In this document: piece by piece, positions 1 to 8,280 of the stretch | Layout of the letters: every line of letters begins with the position of its first letter | How positions within the stretch are numbered: position 1 is the first letter of the stretch | Assembly: GCA_903831845.1 (NCBI GenBank) | Contig: CAIKZJ010000026.1 | Span: 1-35,497 of the forward strand | DNA length: 35,497 nucleotides | Direction: 5' to 3' | Source of the DNA: an uncultured Ignavibacteriota bacterium | GTDB taxonomy: Bacteria > Bacteroidota > Ignavibacteria > Tepidaquicellales > Tepidaquicellaceae | The notes under the pieces: generated by a model | Told to the model about the DNA's origin: nothing | Database searches by the model: none | What the model saw: only the letters and a program-made list of their open reading frames with translations | Translations under genes and position numbers: made by a program

Positions 1-66
1 CATCTTCTCATGAGGCATTACGACGGATTTATGAAAGGCACGAAACTTAAATCGCGCAGGTTCTGA
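1..66 (+). CDS. secY: C-terminal end of preprotein translocase SecY (partial, cut by window start)
   Basis: Frame 1 reads HLLMRHYDGFMKGTKLKSRRF*, resembling the SecY C-terminus of Bacteroidota/Chlorobi; located directly upstream of map in the spc/alpha operon context. Confidence 0.75.
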   Translation, partial: HLLMRHYDGFMKGTKLKSRRF

Positions 67-76
67 TATTACACAA

Positions 77-850
77 ATGTCTCTCGTTAAAAGCGAAAAA
101 GAAATAGAACTGATGAGAGAAAGCTGCCGCATAACGGCAGGTTCTTTAAAATACGTAAAGGGATTCATAAAGCCGGGCGTAACGACGCATGAGCTTGACA
201 GGATCATAGAGGATTACATCAGGGTGAACGGTGCTTATCCCGCTTTCAAGGGCTACGGAGCCTCGAGGAAGAAGAAGGGTTTTCCCGCAAGCGCCTGTAT
301 ATCGGTGAACGACGAAGTTGTTCACGGAATTCCTTCCGGCAGGAAACTTGAGGAAGGCGATGTAGTTTCTGTCGACGTAGGAGTTCTCAAGAACGGATAT
401 TACGGAGACGCGGCATACACCTTCGGCGTGGGGCGGATAAGCAGCAAGAAGGAAATGCTGATGAAAGCCACTAAGGAATCGCTTATCAAGGGAATAGAGA
501 AGGCGGTAGCCGGCAACACGATAAACGACATCGCGATAGCGGTGCAGAGTTATGTTGAAGGCTCGGGGTTCAGCGTAGTCAGGGATCTCGTAGGCCACGG
601 AATAGGAAAGAATCTGCACGAAGAGCCGGCAGTCCCGAATTTTTACAGCACTGCGAACAATTTCAGGCTGAGCGCGGGAATGACGCTGGCGATAGAGCCG
701 ATGGTAAATTACGGAGGGTTTGAAGTGGAGACGCTTGAGGACGGATGGACGATAGTAACGGCGGACGGAGAGCCGTCAGCGCATTTTGAGCATACGATTT
801 TGATAACAAACGGTAAACCCGAAATATTAACGGCACAGGATAATTGGTAA
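77..850 (+). CDS. map: Type I methionine aminopeptidase
   Basis: 257 aa with MetAP motifs ([49 protein letters not shown]); operon position. Confidence 0.97.
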   Translation: MSLVKSEKEIELMRESCRITAGSLKYVKGFIKPGVTTHELDRIIEDYIRVNGAYPAFKGYGASRKKKGFPASACISVNDEVVHGIPSGRKLEEGDVVSVDVGVLKNGYYGDAAYTFGVGRISSKKEMLMKATKESLIKGIEKAVAGNTINDIAIAVQSYVEGSGFSVVRDLVGHGIGKNLHEEPAVPNFYSTANNFRLSAGMTLAIEPMVNYGGFEVETLEDGWTIVTADGEPSAHFEHTILITNGKPEILTAQDNW

Positions 851-1062
851 AACAGGATTCAATAAAGGTCGACGGTATAATAACGGAAATACTTCCGAAC
901 ACGACATTCAAGGTGAAGCTTGAGAACGGTCACGAGATACTGGCGCATATATCGGGCAAGATGAGAATGAATTACATCAGGATACTGCAGGGCGACAAGG
1001 TAAGCGTAGAGCTTTCGCCTTACGACCTTACAAAGGGCAGGATCACATACAGGTACAAATAA
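844..1062 (+). CDS. infA: Translation initiation factor IF-1
   Basis: 72 aa S1-like fold sequence ([62 protein letters not shown]); TTG start overlapping the map stop. Confidence 0.97.
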   Translation: MVKQDSIKVDGIITEILPNTTFKVKLENGHEILAHISGKMRMNYIRILQGDKVSVELSPYDLTKGRITYRYK

Positions 1063-1079
1063 AAAATTAATTTACACAT

Positions 1080-1193
1080 ATGAAAGTAAGAAGTTCAGTA
1101 AAAAAGATGTGCGATAAATGCAAGATAATAAAGCGCAAAGGCGTGGTAAGAGTAATATGCATTAATCCAAAACACAAACAACGTCAAGGATAA
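1080..1193 (+). CDS. rpmJ: 50S ribosomal protein L36 (zinc-binding form)
   Basis: Not in the ORF track because of its length; ATG at 1080 gives [37 protein letters not shown] (37 aa) with the CxxC...CxxxxH zinc ligands; located between infA and rpsM. Confidence 0.96.
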   Translation: MKVRSSVKKMCDKCKIIKRKGVVRVICINPKHKQRQG

Positions 1194-1224
1194 TTTTTAA
1201 AATTTAATCACACAGGAGTAAAAA

Positions 1225-1605
1225 TTGGCAAGAATAGCAGGTGTTGACCTTCCGAGAAACAAAAGAGTCGTGATCGGACTTACATCGATTTTCGGTATCG
1301 GCCTTTCGACTTCGAAGTCGATTCTGTCGAAACTCGGAATCAACGAGGATACAAAGGTGTCCGCGCTTACTGACGATGAAGTGAACAAGATCAGGAACGA
1401 AGTGGGAAACATCAAGATAGAGGGTGCGCTTAAGTCGGAAGTCCAGATGAACATCAAACGCTTAATGGATACCGGCACATACCGCGGCAAGAGGCACAGA
1501 AGAGGCCTTCCGGTAAGGGGACAGAGGACGAGGACGAACGCCCGTACCAGAAAAGGCAAGAGGAAAACTGTTGCAGGCAAGAAGAAAGCAGCGGCTAAGA
1601 AGTAA
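1225..1605 (+). CDS. rpsM: 30S ribosomal protein S13
   Basis: [25 protein letters not shown]...[31 protein letters not shown] start. Confidence 0.98.
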   Translation: MARIAGVDLPRNKRVVIGLTSIFGIGLSTSKSILSKLGINEDTKVSALTDDEVNKIRNEVGNIKIEGALKSEVQMNIKRLMDTGTYRGKRHRRGLPVRGQRTRTNARTRKGKRKTVAGKKKAAAKK

Positions 1606-1641
1606 TAAAAAAATTGTTTAAAAAAATTAAATCAATAGAAC

Positions 1642-2028
1642 TTGGCAAAGACTTTTAAAAAAGCGAAGAAAAAAATTCAGGTTGATTCGAACGGAGTAGC
1701 TCACATCAGGGCGACATTCAACAATGTGATAGTAACGCTTACGGATTCGTACGGCAACACCATATCGTGGGCGTCATCCGGCAAGATGGGATTCAAGGGA
1801 TCGAAGAAGAACACGCCTTTCGCGGCGCAGATGTGCGCTGAAGCGGCTGCTAAGGAAGCATTCGACCTCGGGCTGAAGAAGATCGAAGTACTTATTAAGG
1901 GAGTCGGATCGGGAAGAGACGCGGCAGTACGCGCTCTCAACACGGCGGGTCTCGAGATACTTTCGATTAAGGACATTACTCCGCTGCCGCACAACGGCTG
2001 CAGGCCTCCGAAAAGAAGAAGAGTTTAA
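1642..2028 (+). CDS. rpsK: 30S ribosomal protein S11
   Basis: [44 protein letters not shown]...[14 protein letters not shown] start. Confidence 0.98.
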   Translation: MAKTFKKAKKKIQVDSNGVAHIRATFNNVIVTLTDSYGNTISWASSGKMGFKGSKKNTPFAAQMCAEAAAKEAFDLGLKKIEVLIKGVGSGRDAAVRALNTAGLEILSIKDITPLPHNGCRPPKRRRV

Positions 2029-2062
2029 AAATTTTATCATAATCAAAGAAAAATCATTATAA

Positions 2063-2692
2063 ATGGCAAGATATACTGATGCAAGCTGTAAACTCTGCAG
2101 AAGAGAAAGAACGAAACTGTTCCTTAAGGGCGTAAAGTGTTTCACGGATAAGTGCCCGATAGAATCAAGGAATTATCCTCCGGGCCAGCACGGCATGAGC
2201 CGCAGGCCGAGGGTCAGCGACTATTTGATCCAGCTTCGCGAAAAGCAGAAAATCCGCAAGACATACGGACTTCTCGAAAAGCAGTTCAGGGGTTATTTTG
2301 AAGAAGCTGCGAGAAGAAAAGGCGTAACAGGCGACAACCTTGTAAAGATACTCGAAAGCAGGTTCGACAATACGTTATACAGGCTCGGCCTGGCTCCGTC
2401 AAGAAAAGCGGCGAGACAGCTTATACTTCACAGGCACCTTACCGTAAACGGCAAGGTTGTAAACATTCCTTCATACATGCTTAAATCAGGCGACGTTATA
2501 CAGGTGAGGGACAAGAGCAGGAAAGTGCCTTCATTCCACGAGGCCATGAAGAGGATGAAAGACAACATGCTTCCGCCGTGGCTTAACCTTGACAAGGCAA
2601 ACATGTCGGGAACGTTCATAAACGTACCCGAGAGAAGCGACGTGCCGTTCATCGGCAACGAGCAGCTTGTTGTGGAATTGTATTCAAAATAA
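2063..2692 (+). CDS. rpsD: 30S ribosomal protein S4 (zinc-finger form)
   Basis: ARYTDASCKLCRRERTKLFLKGVKCFTDKCPIE with four Cys, plus S4 RNA-binding domain. Confidence 0.98.
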   Translation: MARYTDASCKLCRRERTKLFLKGVKCFTDKCPIESRNYPPGQHGMSRRPRVSDYLIQLREKQKIRKTYGLLEKQFRGYFEEAARRKGVTGDNLVKILESRFDNTLYRLGLAPSRKAARQLILHRHLTVNGKVVNIPSYMLKSGDVIQVRDKSRKVPSFHEAMKRMKDNMLPPWLNLDKANMSGTFINVPERSDVPFIGNEQLVVELYSK

Positions 2693-2709
2693 AATAATAA
2701 TATCAAATA

Positions 2710-3705
2710 ATGAAAATTAATCATTTGCTTTTACCGGAAAAGGTAATTAAAGAAGAATCTTCTTACACTGATACTTTTGGCAGATTCATAGTACAGCCTC
2801 TCGAGAGAGGTTATGGCGTTACTATCGGCAACGCGCTGAGAAGGGCTCTTATTTCGTCTCTGCCCGGTACGGCGATTGTTGCTCTTAGAGTAAATGACAT
2901 ACAGCATGAATTCACGACCATCAAGGGAGTAGTTGAGGACGTTTCGGAAATTATTCTTAACCTTAAGGAAGTTCGTTTTAAGGACCTGTCCGGAAAACCC
3001 GGCAAGATTGAGTTCAAGATTTCCGGTCCTGCGGAACTAAAGGCAAAGCACATTCAGGAAGCGACTTCAGAGTACGAGATTCTGAATCCCGAGCTTCACA
3101 TCGCTACGCTGAATAAAGAAGGCGTAATGGACGTCGAGATAAGGATAGGCAACGGTGTCGGATACGTTCCTTCGGAAGAGAACAAGAAATACGACCTTCC
3201 GATAGGTTTCATTCCGGTTGACTCGCTGTTCTCGCCCATACTCAACGTAAACTACACGATAGAGAACACGCGCGTAGGCCAGAGGACTGACTACGAGAAG
3301 CTTGTTCTTGACGTTACGACAAACGGATCCATAGAGCCGGAACTTGCGGTAATACAGGCATCCAAGATAATGAAAGAGCACATACAGCTGTTCCTTAACC
3401 TGAGCCCCGACGCGGAATTCAAGGATACCGTAGAGGAAGTAAAGGACGAACAGTTTGAAAATATAAAGAAAATACTTCTAACGCCCGTCGACGAGCTTGA
3501 TCTTTCAGTGCGTTCGCAGAACTGCCTGCGCTCTGCAAACATAAAGAACATTGCGGAGCTTGTAAGCAAGCAGGAATCTGACATGCTTCATTACAGGAAT
3601 TTCGGAAGAAAGTCGCTTGCGGAGCTCGGAGAGCTCATAGAGAGTTTCGGACTGAGTTTCGGCATGGACGTCGAAAAGTACATCGGCGAAGAGAAAAAGA
3701 AGTAA
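2710..3705 (+). CDS. rpoA: DNA-directed RNA polymerase subunit alpha
   Basis: 331 aa; FIVQPLERGYGVTIGNALRRALISSLPGTAI and C-terminal alphaCTD (LDLSVRSQNCLRSANIKNIAELV). Confidence 0.98.
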   Translation: MKINHLLLPEKVIKEESSYTDTFGRFIVQPLERGYGVTIGNALRRALISSLPGTAIVALRVNDIQHEFTTIKGVVEDVSEIILNLKEVRFKDLSGKPGKIEFKISGPAELKAKHIQEATSEYEILNPELHIATLNKEGVMDVEIRIGNGVGYVPSEENKKYDLPIGFIPVDSLFSPILNVNYTIENTRVGQRTDYEKLVLDVTTNGSIEPELAVIQASKIMKEHIQLFLNLSPDAEFKDTVEEVKDEQFENIKKILLTPVDELDLSVRSQNCLRSANIKNIAELVSKQESDMLHYRNFGRKSLAELGELIESFGLSFGMDVEKYIGEEKKK

Positions 3706-3742
3706 GCGCTTTAAATTTTGATAAACAAATTTTTTGTAAAGA

Positions 3743-4366
3743 ATGGAACACAGAAAAAAAGGAAGAAAATTAAAAAGGACCGCAAGTCATAAGAGAGCAT
3801 TGTTGTCGAATCTTTCGATGTCGCTTATATTACACAAAAGAATTAAAACCACTCTGGCCAAGGCGAAAGAGTTAAGATTATACGTCGAGCCGCTTCTTAC
3901 GAAAGCGAAAAAGGCTGTTCAGGCGAAGGACAAGAGCCCGGAGAAGTACGTGCATTTCGCAAGGGAAATAAGAAAGTTTCTCAAGGACAGGAATGCGATC
4001 AACGTTCTTCTGAAGGAAATCGGACCGAAGATACTCGAGCGCAACGGCGGATACACGAGAGTTCTTAAGAGCGGATTCAGGATAGGCGACGGCGGAGATG
4101 AAGCCATCATCGAGCTCGTTGATTTCAGCGTTGCCGAAAAGCCGAAAGCGGAAGCTCCCAAAACGGCGTCGGAAACGAAGAAGACGGCAGGAACCAAAGC
4201 TCCGGCAAAAAAGACCGCCAAGAAAACCGAAGAAGCGTCCGAAAAGCCGGCAAAGAAGCCTGCGGCGAAGAAAACGGTGAAGAAGACGGAGAAGAGCGAA
4301 ACGAAAGAAACGAAACCGGTGAAGAAGACTGCAGCGAAGAAGACACCCAAGAAAAAAGAAGAATAA
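3743..4366 (+). CDS. rplQ: 50S ribosomal protein L17 with Lys/Ala/Pro-rich C-terminal extension
   Basis: N-terminal L17 core (RKKGRKLKRTASHKRALLSNLSMSLILHKRIKTTLAKAKELR), followed by about 75 aa of PAKKTAKKT-type low complexity. Confidence 0.96.
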   Translation: MEHRKKGRKLKRTASHKRALLSNLSMSLILHKRIKTTLAKAKELRLYVEPLLTKAKKAVQAKDKSPEKYVHFAREIRKFLKDRNAINVLLKEIGPKILERNGGYTRVLKSGFRIGDGGDEAIIELVDFSVAEKPKAEAPKTASETKKTAGTKAPAKKTAKKTEEASEKPAKKPAAKKTVKKTEKSETKETKPVKKTAAKKTPKKKEE

Positions 4367-4387
4367 GACTCACGAAGTATAAATCAG

Positions 4388-4416
4388 AGGCCGCCAGCAA
4401 TGACGGCCTTTTTTTT
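4388..4416 (+). terminator. Rho-independent terminator at the end of the alpha operon
   Basis: AGGCCG-ccagcaatga-CGGCCT followed by T8. Confidence 0.85.
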
Positions 4417-4571
4417 ATAAACATCAAGTCATTTCTTTAATACCCGATTTTATCATTTCATAAATCACGCGGTTTTATTATTTTTGAGAAACCAAATCCT
4501 TAACTTTTGGAAGTTTATATATAAAAAAATATTTCTAACCACAAGTTAGGGATTTATAATTTAAACGGAAA

Positions 4572-5180
4572 ATGAAGATTAATTCAGCAGAATTTATAAG
4601 CAGCATCTACGACTTAAGGACACTGCCGAAATCGGTTCTTTCCGAATTTGTATTCGTCGGCCGGTCGAACGTCGGAAAATCATCAATGATAAATAAAATC
4701 TGCAACAGGAAAAGTCTTGCGAAGATCGGCTCTGTACCGGGCAAGACCAGACAGCTGAATTATTTCCTGATAAACGAGGAGTTCTATCTTGTAGACCTTC
4801 CCGGTTACGGATACGCCAAGGTTCCGGAACAGATAAGGGCAGGATGGAGAAAACTCGTTGAAGAATACATAAGCGAGCGCCAGAACGTCAACATGGTTTT
4901 CGTGCTTATAGACGCAAGGCACGAGCCGACGTATCTTGACGAACTGATGGTAAGCTGGCTCGAATACTACGAAATACCTTACGCGATAGTGCTTACCAAA
5001 TCCGACAAAATATCGAAGAACAAAATGGAAAAGCAGATCTACAGAGCGTCAAAGATCGTGAACAACGAGGACCTCTGCAGGGATTACATACCTTTTTCGA
5101 TAATATCAGGTGAAGGCAGAAACGAAGTGATAGGATTAATAAAGGACGCTCTGAAGAATCCGAAGAACAGGGAAGACTGA
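4572..5180 (+). CDS. engB: Ribosome biogenesis GTP-binding protein YihA/YsxC/EngB
   Basis: GRSNVGKSSMINKI G1 motif, PGKTRQLNYF, DLPGYGYAKV (G3), LTKSDK (G4). Confidence 0.95.
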   Translation: MKINSAEFISSIYDLRTLPKSVLSEFVFVGRSNVGKSSMINKICNRKSLAKIGSVPGKTRQLNYFLINEEFYLVDLPGYGYAKVPEQIRAGWRKLVEEYISERQNVNMVFVLIDARHEPTYLDELMVSWLEYYEIPYAIVLTKSDKISKNKMEKQIYRASKIVNNEDLCRDYIPFSIISGEGRNEVIGLIKDALKNPKNRED

Positions 5181-5206
5181 TCAAAGCGCAACCTTAATCC
5201 TTTATT

Positions 5207-6133
5207 TTGCCTGAAAAACAGAAAATAAAGATATTAGCTGCGGGGAACATAGACTTCACCGGTCATGAAAAGATGCTTCCCGCGTCCGGCTTCACGCTTA
5301 AACAAATCAAATCGATAACCAACGAAGAAATTCTCAACAGATACGGCGCATATGACGTGCTGATAATCAAATCGCAGAGAAAACTTGATAAAATATTTCT
5401 TTCGAGATGCGGCTTCAGCGCGATATGCACCGCATCAAAAGGAACAGACCACATAGACACGGCATACGCGGCAAAGCGGGGAATCAGCATTATTAATTCT
5501 GAAAACGGCAATTTCACGGCGGCGGCTGAGCATACAATGGCGTTGATACTGGATATATTCAAGAAGACGCAATATTCGGCGGAGCTGATAAGAAAAGGAA
5601 AATTCGGATACTGGGATTTTGAGAGAAGAAACCTCAAAGGCAAGACAATCGGAATTATAGGGACCGGCAAAGTGGGCACGCAGGTAGCGCGTTTATCGCT
5701 TGCTTTCGGTATGAAAGTTCTCGCAAACGACATAAGCGAAAAAGTAATCAGGAATAATTTTTTTCTTAATTATTGCGGAATTGAGCGCCTTTTAAAGGAA
5801 TCCGACATTGTTACCTTGCATATACCATACAGCAAAGATAACAGCAGGTTCATCGACGAAAGCAAATTATGGAAGATGAAAGAAAACGGCGTTTTTATCA
5901 ATACATCGAGAGGCGGTTGTGTTGACGAAACGGCGCTTTTAGGTGTACTAAAAAAGAGAAAATATTTTTACGCGGGGCTTGACGTATTCGAAAAAGAGCC
6001 TTATATTAATAAGGAGTTTATGAAATTAAGGAACGTAATATTCACTAATCACACGGCCGGAAAGACTCTGGAGAGCGGGCATAATATTATAAAAGAAATA
6101 TTAATGCAAGTCAAAAACCTCAATAAAAAGTGA
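5207..6133 (+). CDS. D-isomer-specific 2-hydroxyacid dehydrogenase (SerA/PdxB-like family)
   Basis: GIIGTGKVGTQVARL Rossmann motif, INTSRGG, GLDVFEKEP and FTNHTAG carry the expected Arg/Glu/His catalytic positions; TTG start. Confidence 0.85.
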   Translation: MPEKQKIKILAAGNIDFTGHEKMLPASGFTLKQIKSITNEEILNRYGAYDVLIIKSQRKLDKIFLSRCGFSAICTASKGTDHIDTAYAAKRGISIINSENGNFTAAAEHTMALILDIFKKTQYSAELIRKGKFGYWDFERRNLKGKTIGIIGTGKVGTQVARLSLAFGMKVLANDISEKVIRNNFFLNYCGIERLLKESDIVTLHIPYSKDNSRFIDESKLWKMKENGVFINTSRGGCVDETALLGVLKKRKYFYAGLDVFEKEPYINKEFMKLRNVIFTNHTAGKTLESGHNIIKEILMQVKNLNKK

Positions 6134-6205
6134 GTGTTTTTTTCTGCACGGCGAAATAACTTGAAGTATTAAAAAAACATTAGTTTTGGATTACTAAATT
6201 GTATA

Positions 6206-6234
6206 TTGACAAGATTTGCAAATAGTATTATATT
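6206..6234 (+). promoter_or_regulatory. Putative sigma70-type promoter upstream of the T9SS cargo gene
   Basis: TTGACA (6206-6211), 17 nt spacer, TATATT (6229-6234), about 60 nt upstream of an ATG with a strong SD (aaaggagaaaaaATG). Confidence 0.55.
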
Positions 6235-6297
6235 GAAAAAAGCAGTACTTTTTAAATAATAGAATTTTCCTAAATTTTAAAACATAAAGGAGAAAAA

Positions 6298-8181
6298 ATG
6301 TTCAAAAAATTACTTCTCGCTGCTTTGTTAATGGTCATCGGCGTTAGCGTCGTAAGTGCACAATTAACAAAGGCTCAGATTGACCAAGTGTCAAGAGTTG
6401 AGTTCAAGATCAAGATGATCGGCGATGCCGTGGTAGGCGTCAGAGCTGACGGAAAATCAAACAACTATGGTTTACCTTCAGTTTCATCCTTAATCAGGGG
6501 CATTCACCACAACGTAATGACACCTGACTGGAACTGGTCGGCGACATTCACGGCTATCGGCTGCGCGTCGATTTACGACCTGTGTTCGAACGGTTCGCCG
6601 GTACAGATCTGGCAGGATCCTTCTACACCGGATAACATTCACATCGCGGTCGTATACGCACCTCTCGGTGATGGTACTTCGTTCCCGAACAGAAGAACAA
6701 AGTATTATTTCTCGTCAGACAGAGGTACAACATGGACTTACATGACTGACGTACCGTCAGGAACAACGTCCGACAAGAAGAGCGGTTTCCCGTCAATCAA
6801 CGGATTCTCAGACGGTTCAGCTTTAATCGTCAACCATTGCATCGACGGAGCTCCGAACACGATTGCTCACGCATACAAGGATGCGTTCCCGGGAACCGGT
6901 TCATTCACGAACCTGTATCCGTCGCAGTCAAATACTTCGACTACACAGAATATTTGGCCCAGAGCAATATCGACAACAAACACAACCTTAGCTAACAAGT
7001 TCTTACTCGTTGCATCGCAGAACGGCGTTGACTCTTCAATGTGGATAAACAACACCGGTTACGGTTCAACACCCGGAACATGGGGTTCATGGCATTACTT
7101 CCAGGGCGACCAGGCTGAAACATACGCCATCGCAAGAGGCGCCGACGGAAGAATCGGTATGGTTTACAAGAACAACGACGGCAACAATCCCGAAAGCTAT
7201 GCGGACGTATGGTTCATCGAATCGACAAACAACGGAACCTCGTTCTCGACGCAGTTAAAGATTTTTGACTGCAACTTCGCGACAGACTCTCTCGGACCCG
7301 TGAGAGGCGTGAGCATAGTATATGCGGGCAACGTAGCAAAGGTAGTATTCGAAACAATAAAGCAGACTGACGCCGGTTCATTCTTCCCGGGCGCGCCTGC
7401 AAAGATTAGATTCTGGTCACCGTCATTACCCGGTTCAGACCCGAACAAGAGCATCGTTATTGCCGACACCACATTAGTGGGCTGGCATCCGTACGTCGGC
7501 GTTAACGACGTAATGAGCACTCTCTGCCGCCCGAACATCGGCGTATCGGCAGACGGCAACGTACTGTTCTGCGTATTCACGGTTCCTTCAGATTACGTAG
7601 GCGGTATCACGGATACAACAACGTTCACCGACATGTGGCTCACAGCGTCCGGTAACGGCGGTTCATCGTGGAAGACACCTGTAAAGGTCAACGCCGCAAC
7701 ACCGCATTATGACTGGAGATATCCCAGCGTTTCACTGTGGAACGACAACAACGCAACAACATACTATTGCAACATCAACGTATTAAGAGGTATCATGCCC
7801 GGAAGCTACGTTAACGGTTCCGGTAATGGTGAATCAGCCGAGCCTTACTACTTCGTAAGAGTCGCGATTCCGAAGACAGAAGTAATTTCCGTAAGGACAA
7901 TTTCGACGGAAGTACCTTCTAACTTCTCGCTTTCGCAGAACTATCCGAATCCGTTCAACCCCACAACGAACATCAAGTTCGCGGTTAACAAAGCCGGATT
8001 GGTTTCTCTGAAAGTCTACGACTTAGCGGGTAAGGAAGTATCGACACTCGTAAACGAAAACATGGCGGTCGGAACGTATGAATACAAGTTCGACGCGTCC
8101 AGCCTTTCAAGCGGTATTTATTTCTACACAATGAAGGCTAACGGATACAGCGAAACAAAGAAAATGATGTTAATCAAATAA
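6298..8181 (+). CDS. Secreted protein with T9SS type A C-terminal sorting domain; sialidase/BNR-like beta-propeller character
   Basis: Signal peptide; Asp-box-like segments (SSDRGTTWTYM, SGNGGSSWKTP); C-terminus SLSQNYPNPFNPTTNIKFAV...LSSGIYFYTMKANGYSETKKMMLIK. Confidence 0.85.
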   Translation: MFKKLLLAALLMVIGVSVVSAQLTKAQIDQVSRVEFKIKMIGDAVVGVRADGKSNNYGLPSVSSLIRGIHHNVMTPDWNWSATFTAIGCASIYDLCSNGSPVQIWQDPSTPDNIHIAVVYAPLGDGTSFPNRRTKYYFSSDRGTTWTYMTDVPSGTTSDKKSGFPSINGFSDGSALIVNHCIDGAPNTIAHAYKDAFPGTGSFTNLYPSQSNTSTTQNIWPRAISTTNTTLANKFLLVASQNGVDSSMWINNTGYGSTPGTWGSWHYFQGDQAETYAIARGADGRIGMVYKNNDGNNPESYADVWFIESTNNGTSFSTQLKIFDCNFATDSLGPVRGVSIVYAGNVAKVVFETIKQTDAGSFFPGAPAKIRFWSPSLPGSDPNKSIVIADTTLVGWHPYVGVNDVMSTLCRPNIGVSADGNVLFCVFTVPSDYVGGITDTTTFTDMWLTASGNGGSSWKTPVKVNAATPHYDWRYPSVSLWNDNNATTYYCNINVLRGIMPGSYVNGSGNGESAEPYYFVRVAIPKTEVISVRTISTEVPSNFSLSQNYPNPFNPTTNIKFAVNKAGLVSLKVYDLAGKEVSTLVNENMAVGTYEYKFDASSLSSGIYFYTMKANGYSETKKMMLIK

Positions 8182-8206
8182 TTTAACAACCATTAATGAT
8201 AATTCG

Positions 8207-8254
8207 AGCAGCCCTCTGAGTATTTTCGTGATACTTTAGAGGGTTGCTATTTTA
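8207..8254 (+). terminator. Rho-independent terminator after the T9SS cargo gene
   Basis: Long stem AGCAGCCCTCTgAGTAT ... ATACTtTAGAGGGTTGCT followed by a short T run. Confidence 0.8.
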
Positions 8255-8280
8255 AAAACTAATCTTTTCGGAGGGAAAAA

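Noticed and set aside
1774-2145. 123-aa minus-strand ORF spanning rpsK/rpsD
   Set aside because: Antisense to two unmistakable ribosomal protein genes
4098-4427. Arg/Lys-rich 60-aa plus-strand ORF and Ser/Phe-rich minus-strand ORFs over the rplQ tail
   Set aside because: Frame-shadows of the Lys-rich repetitive L17 extension
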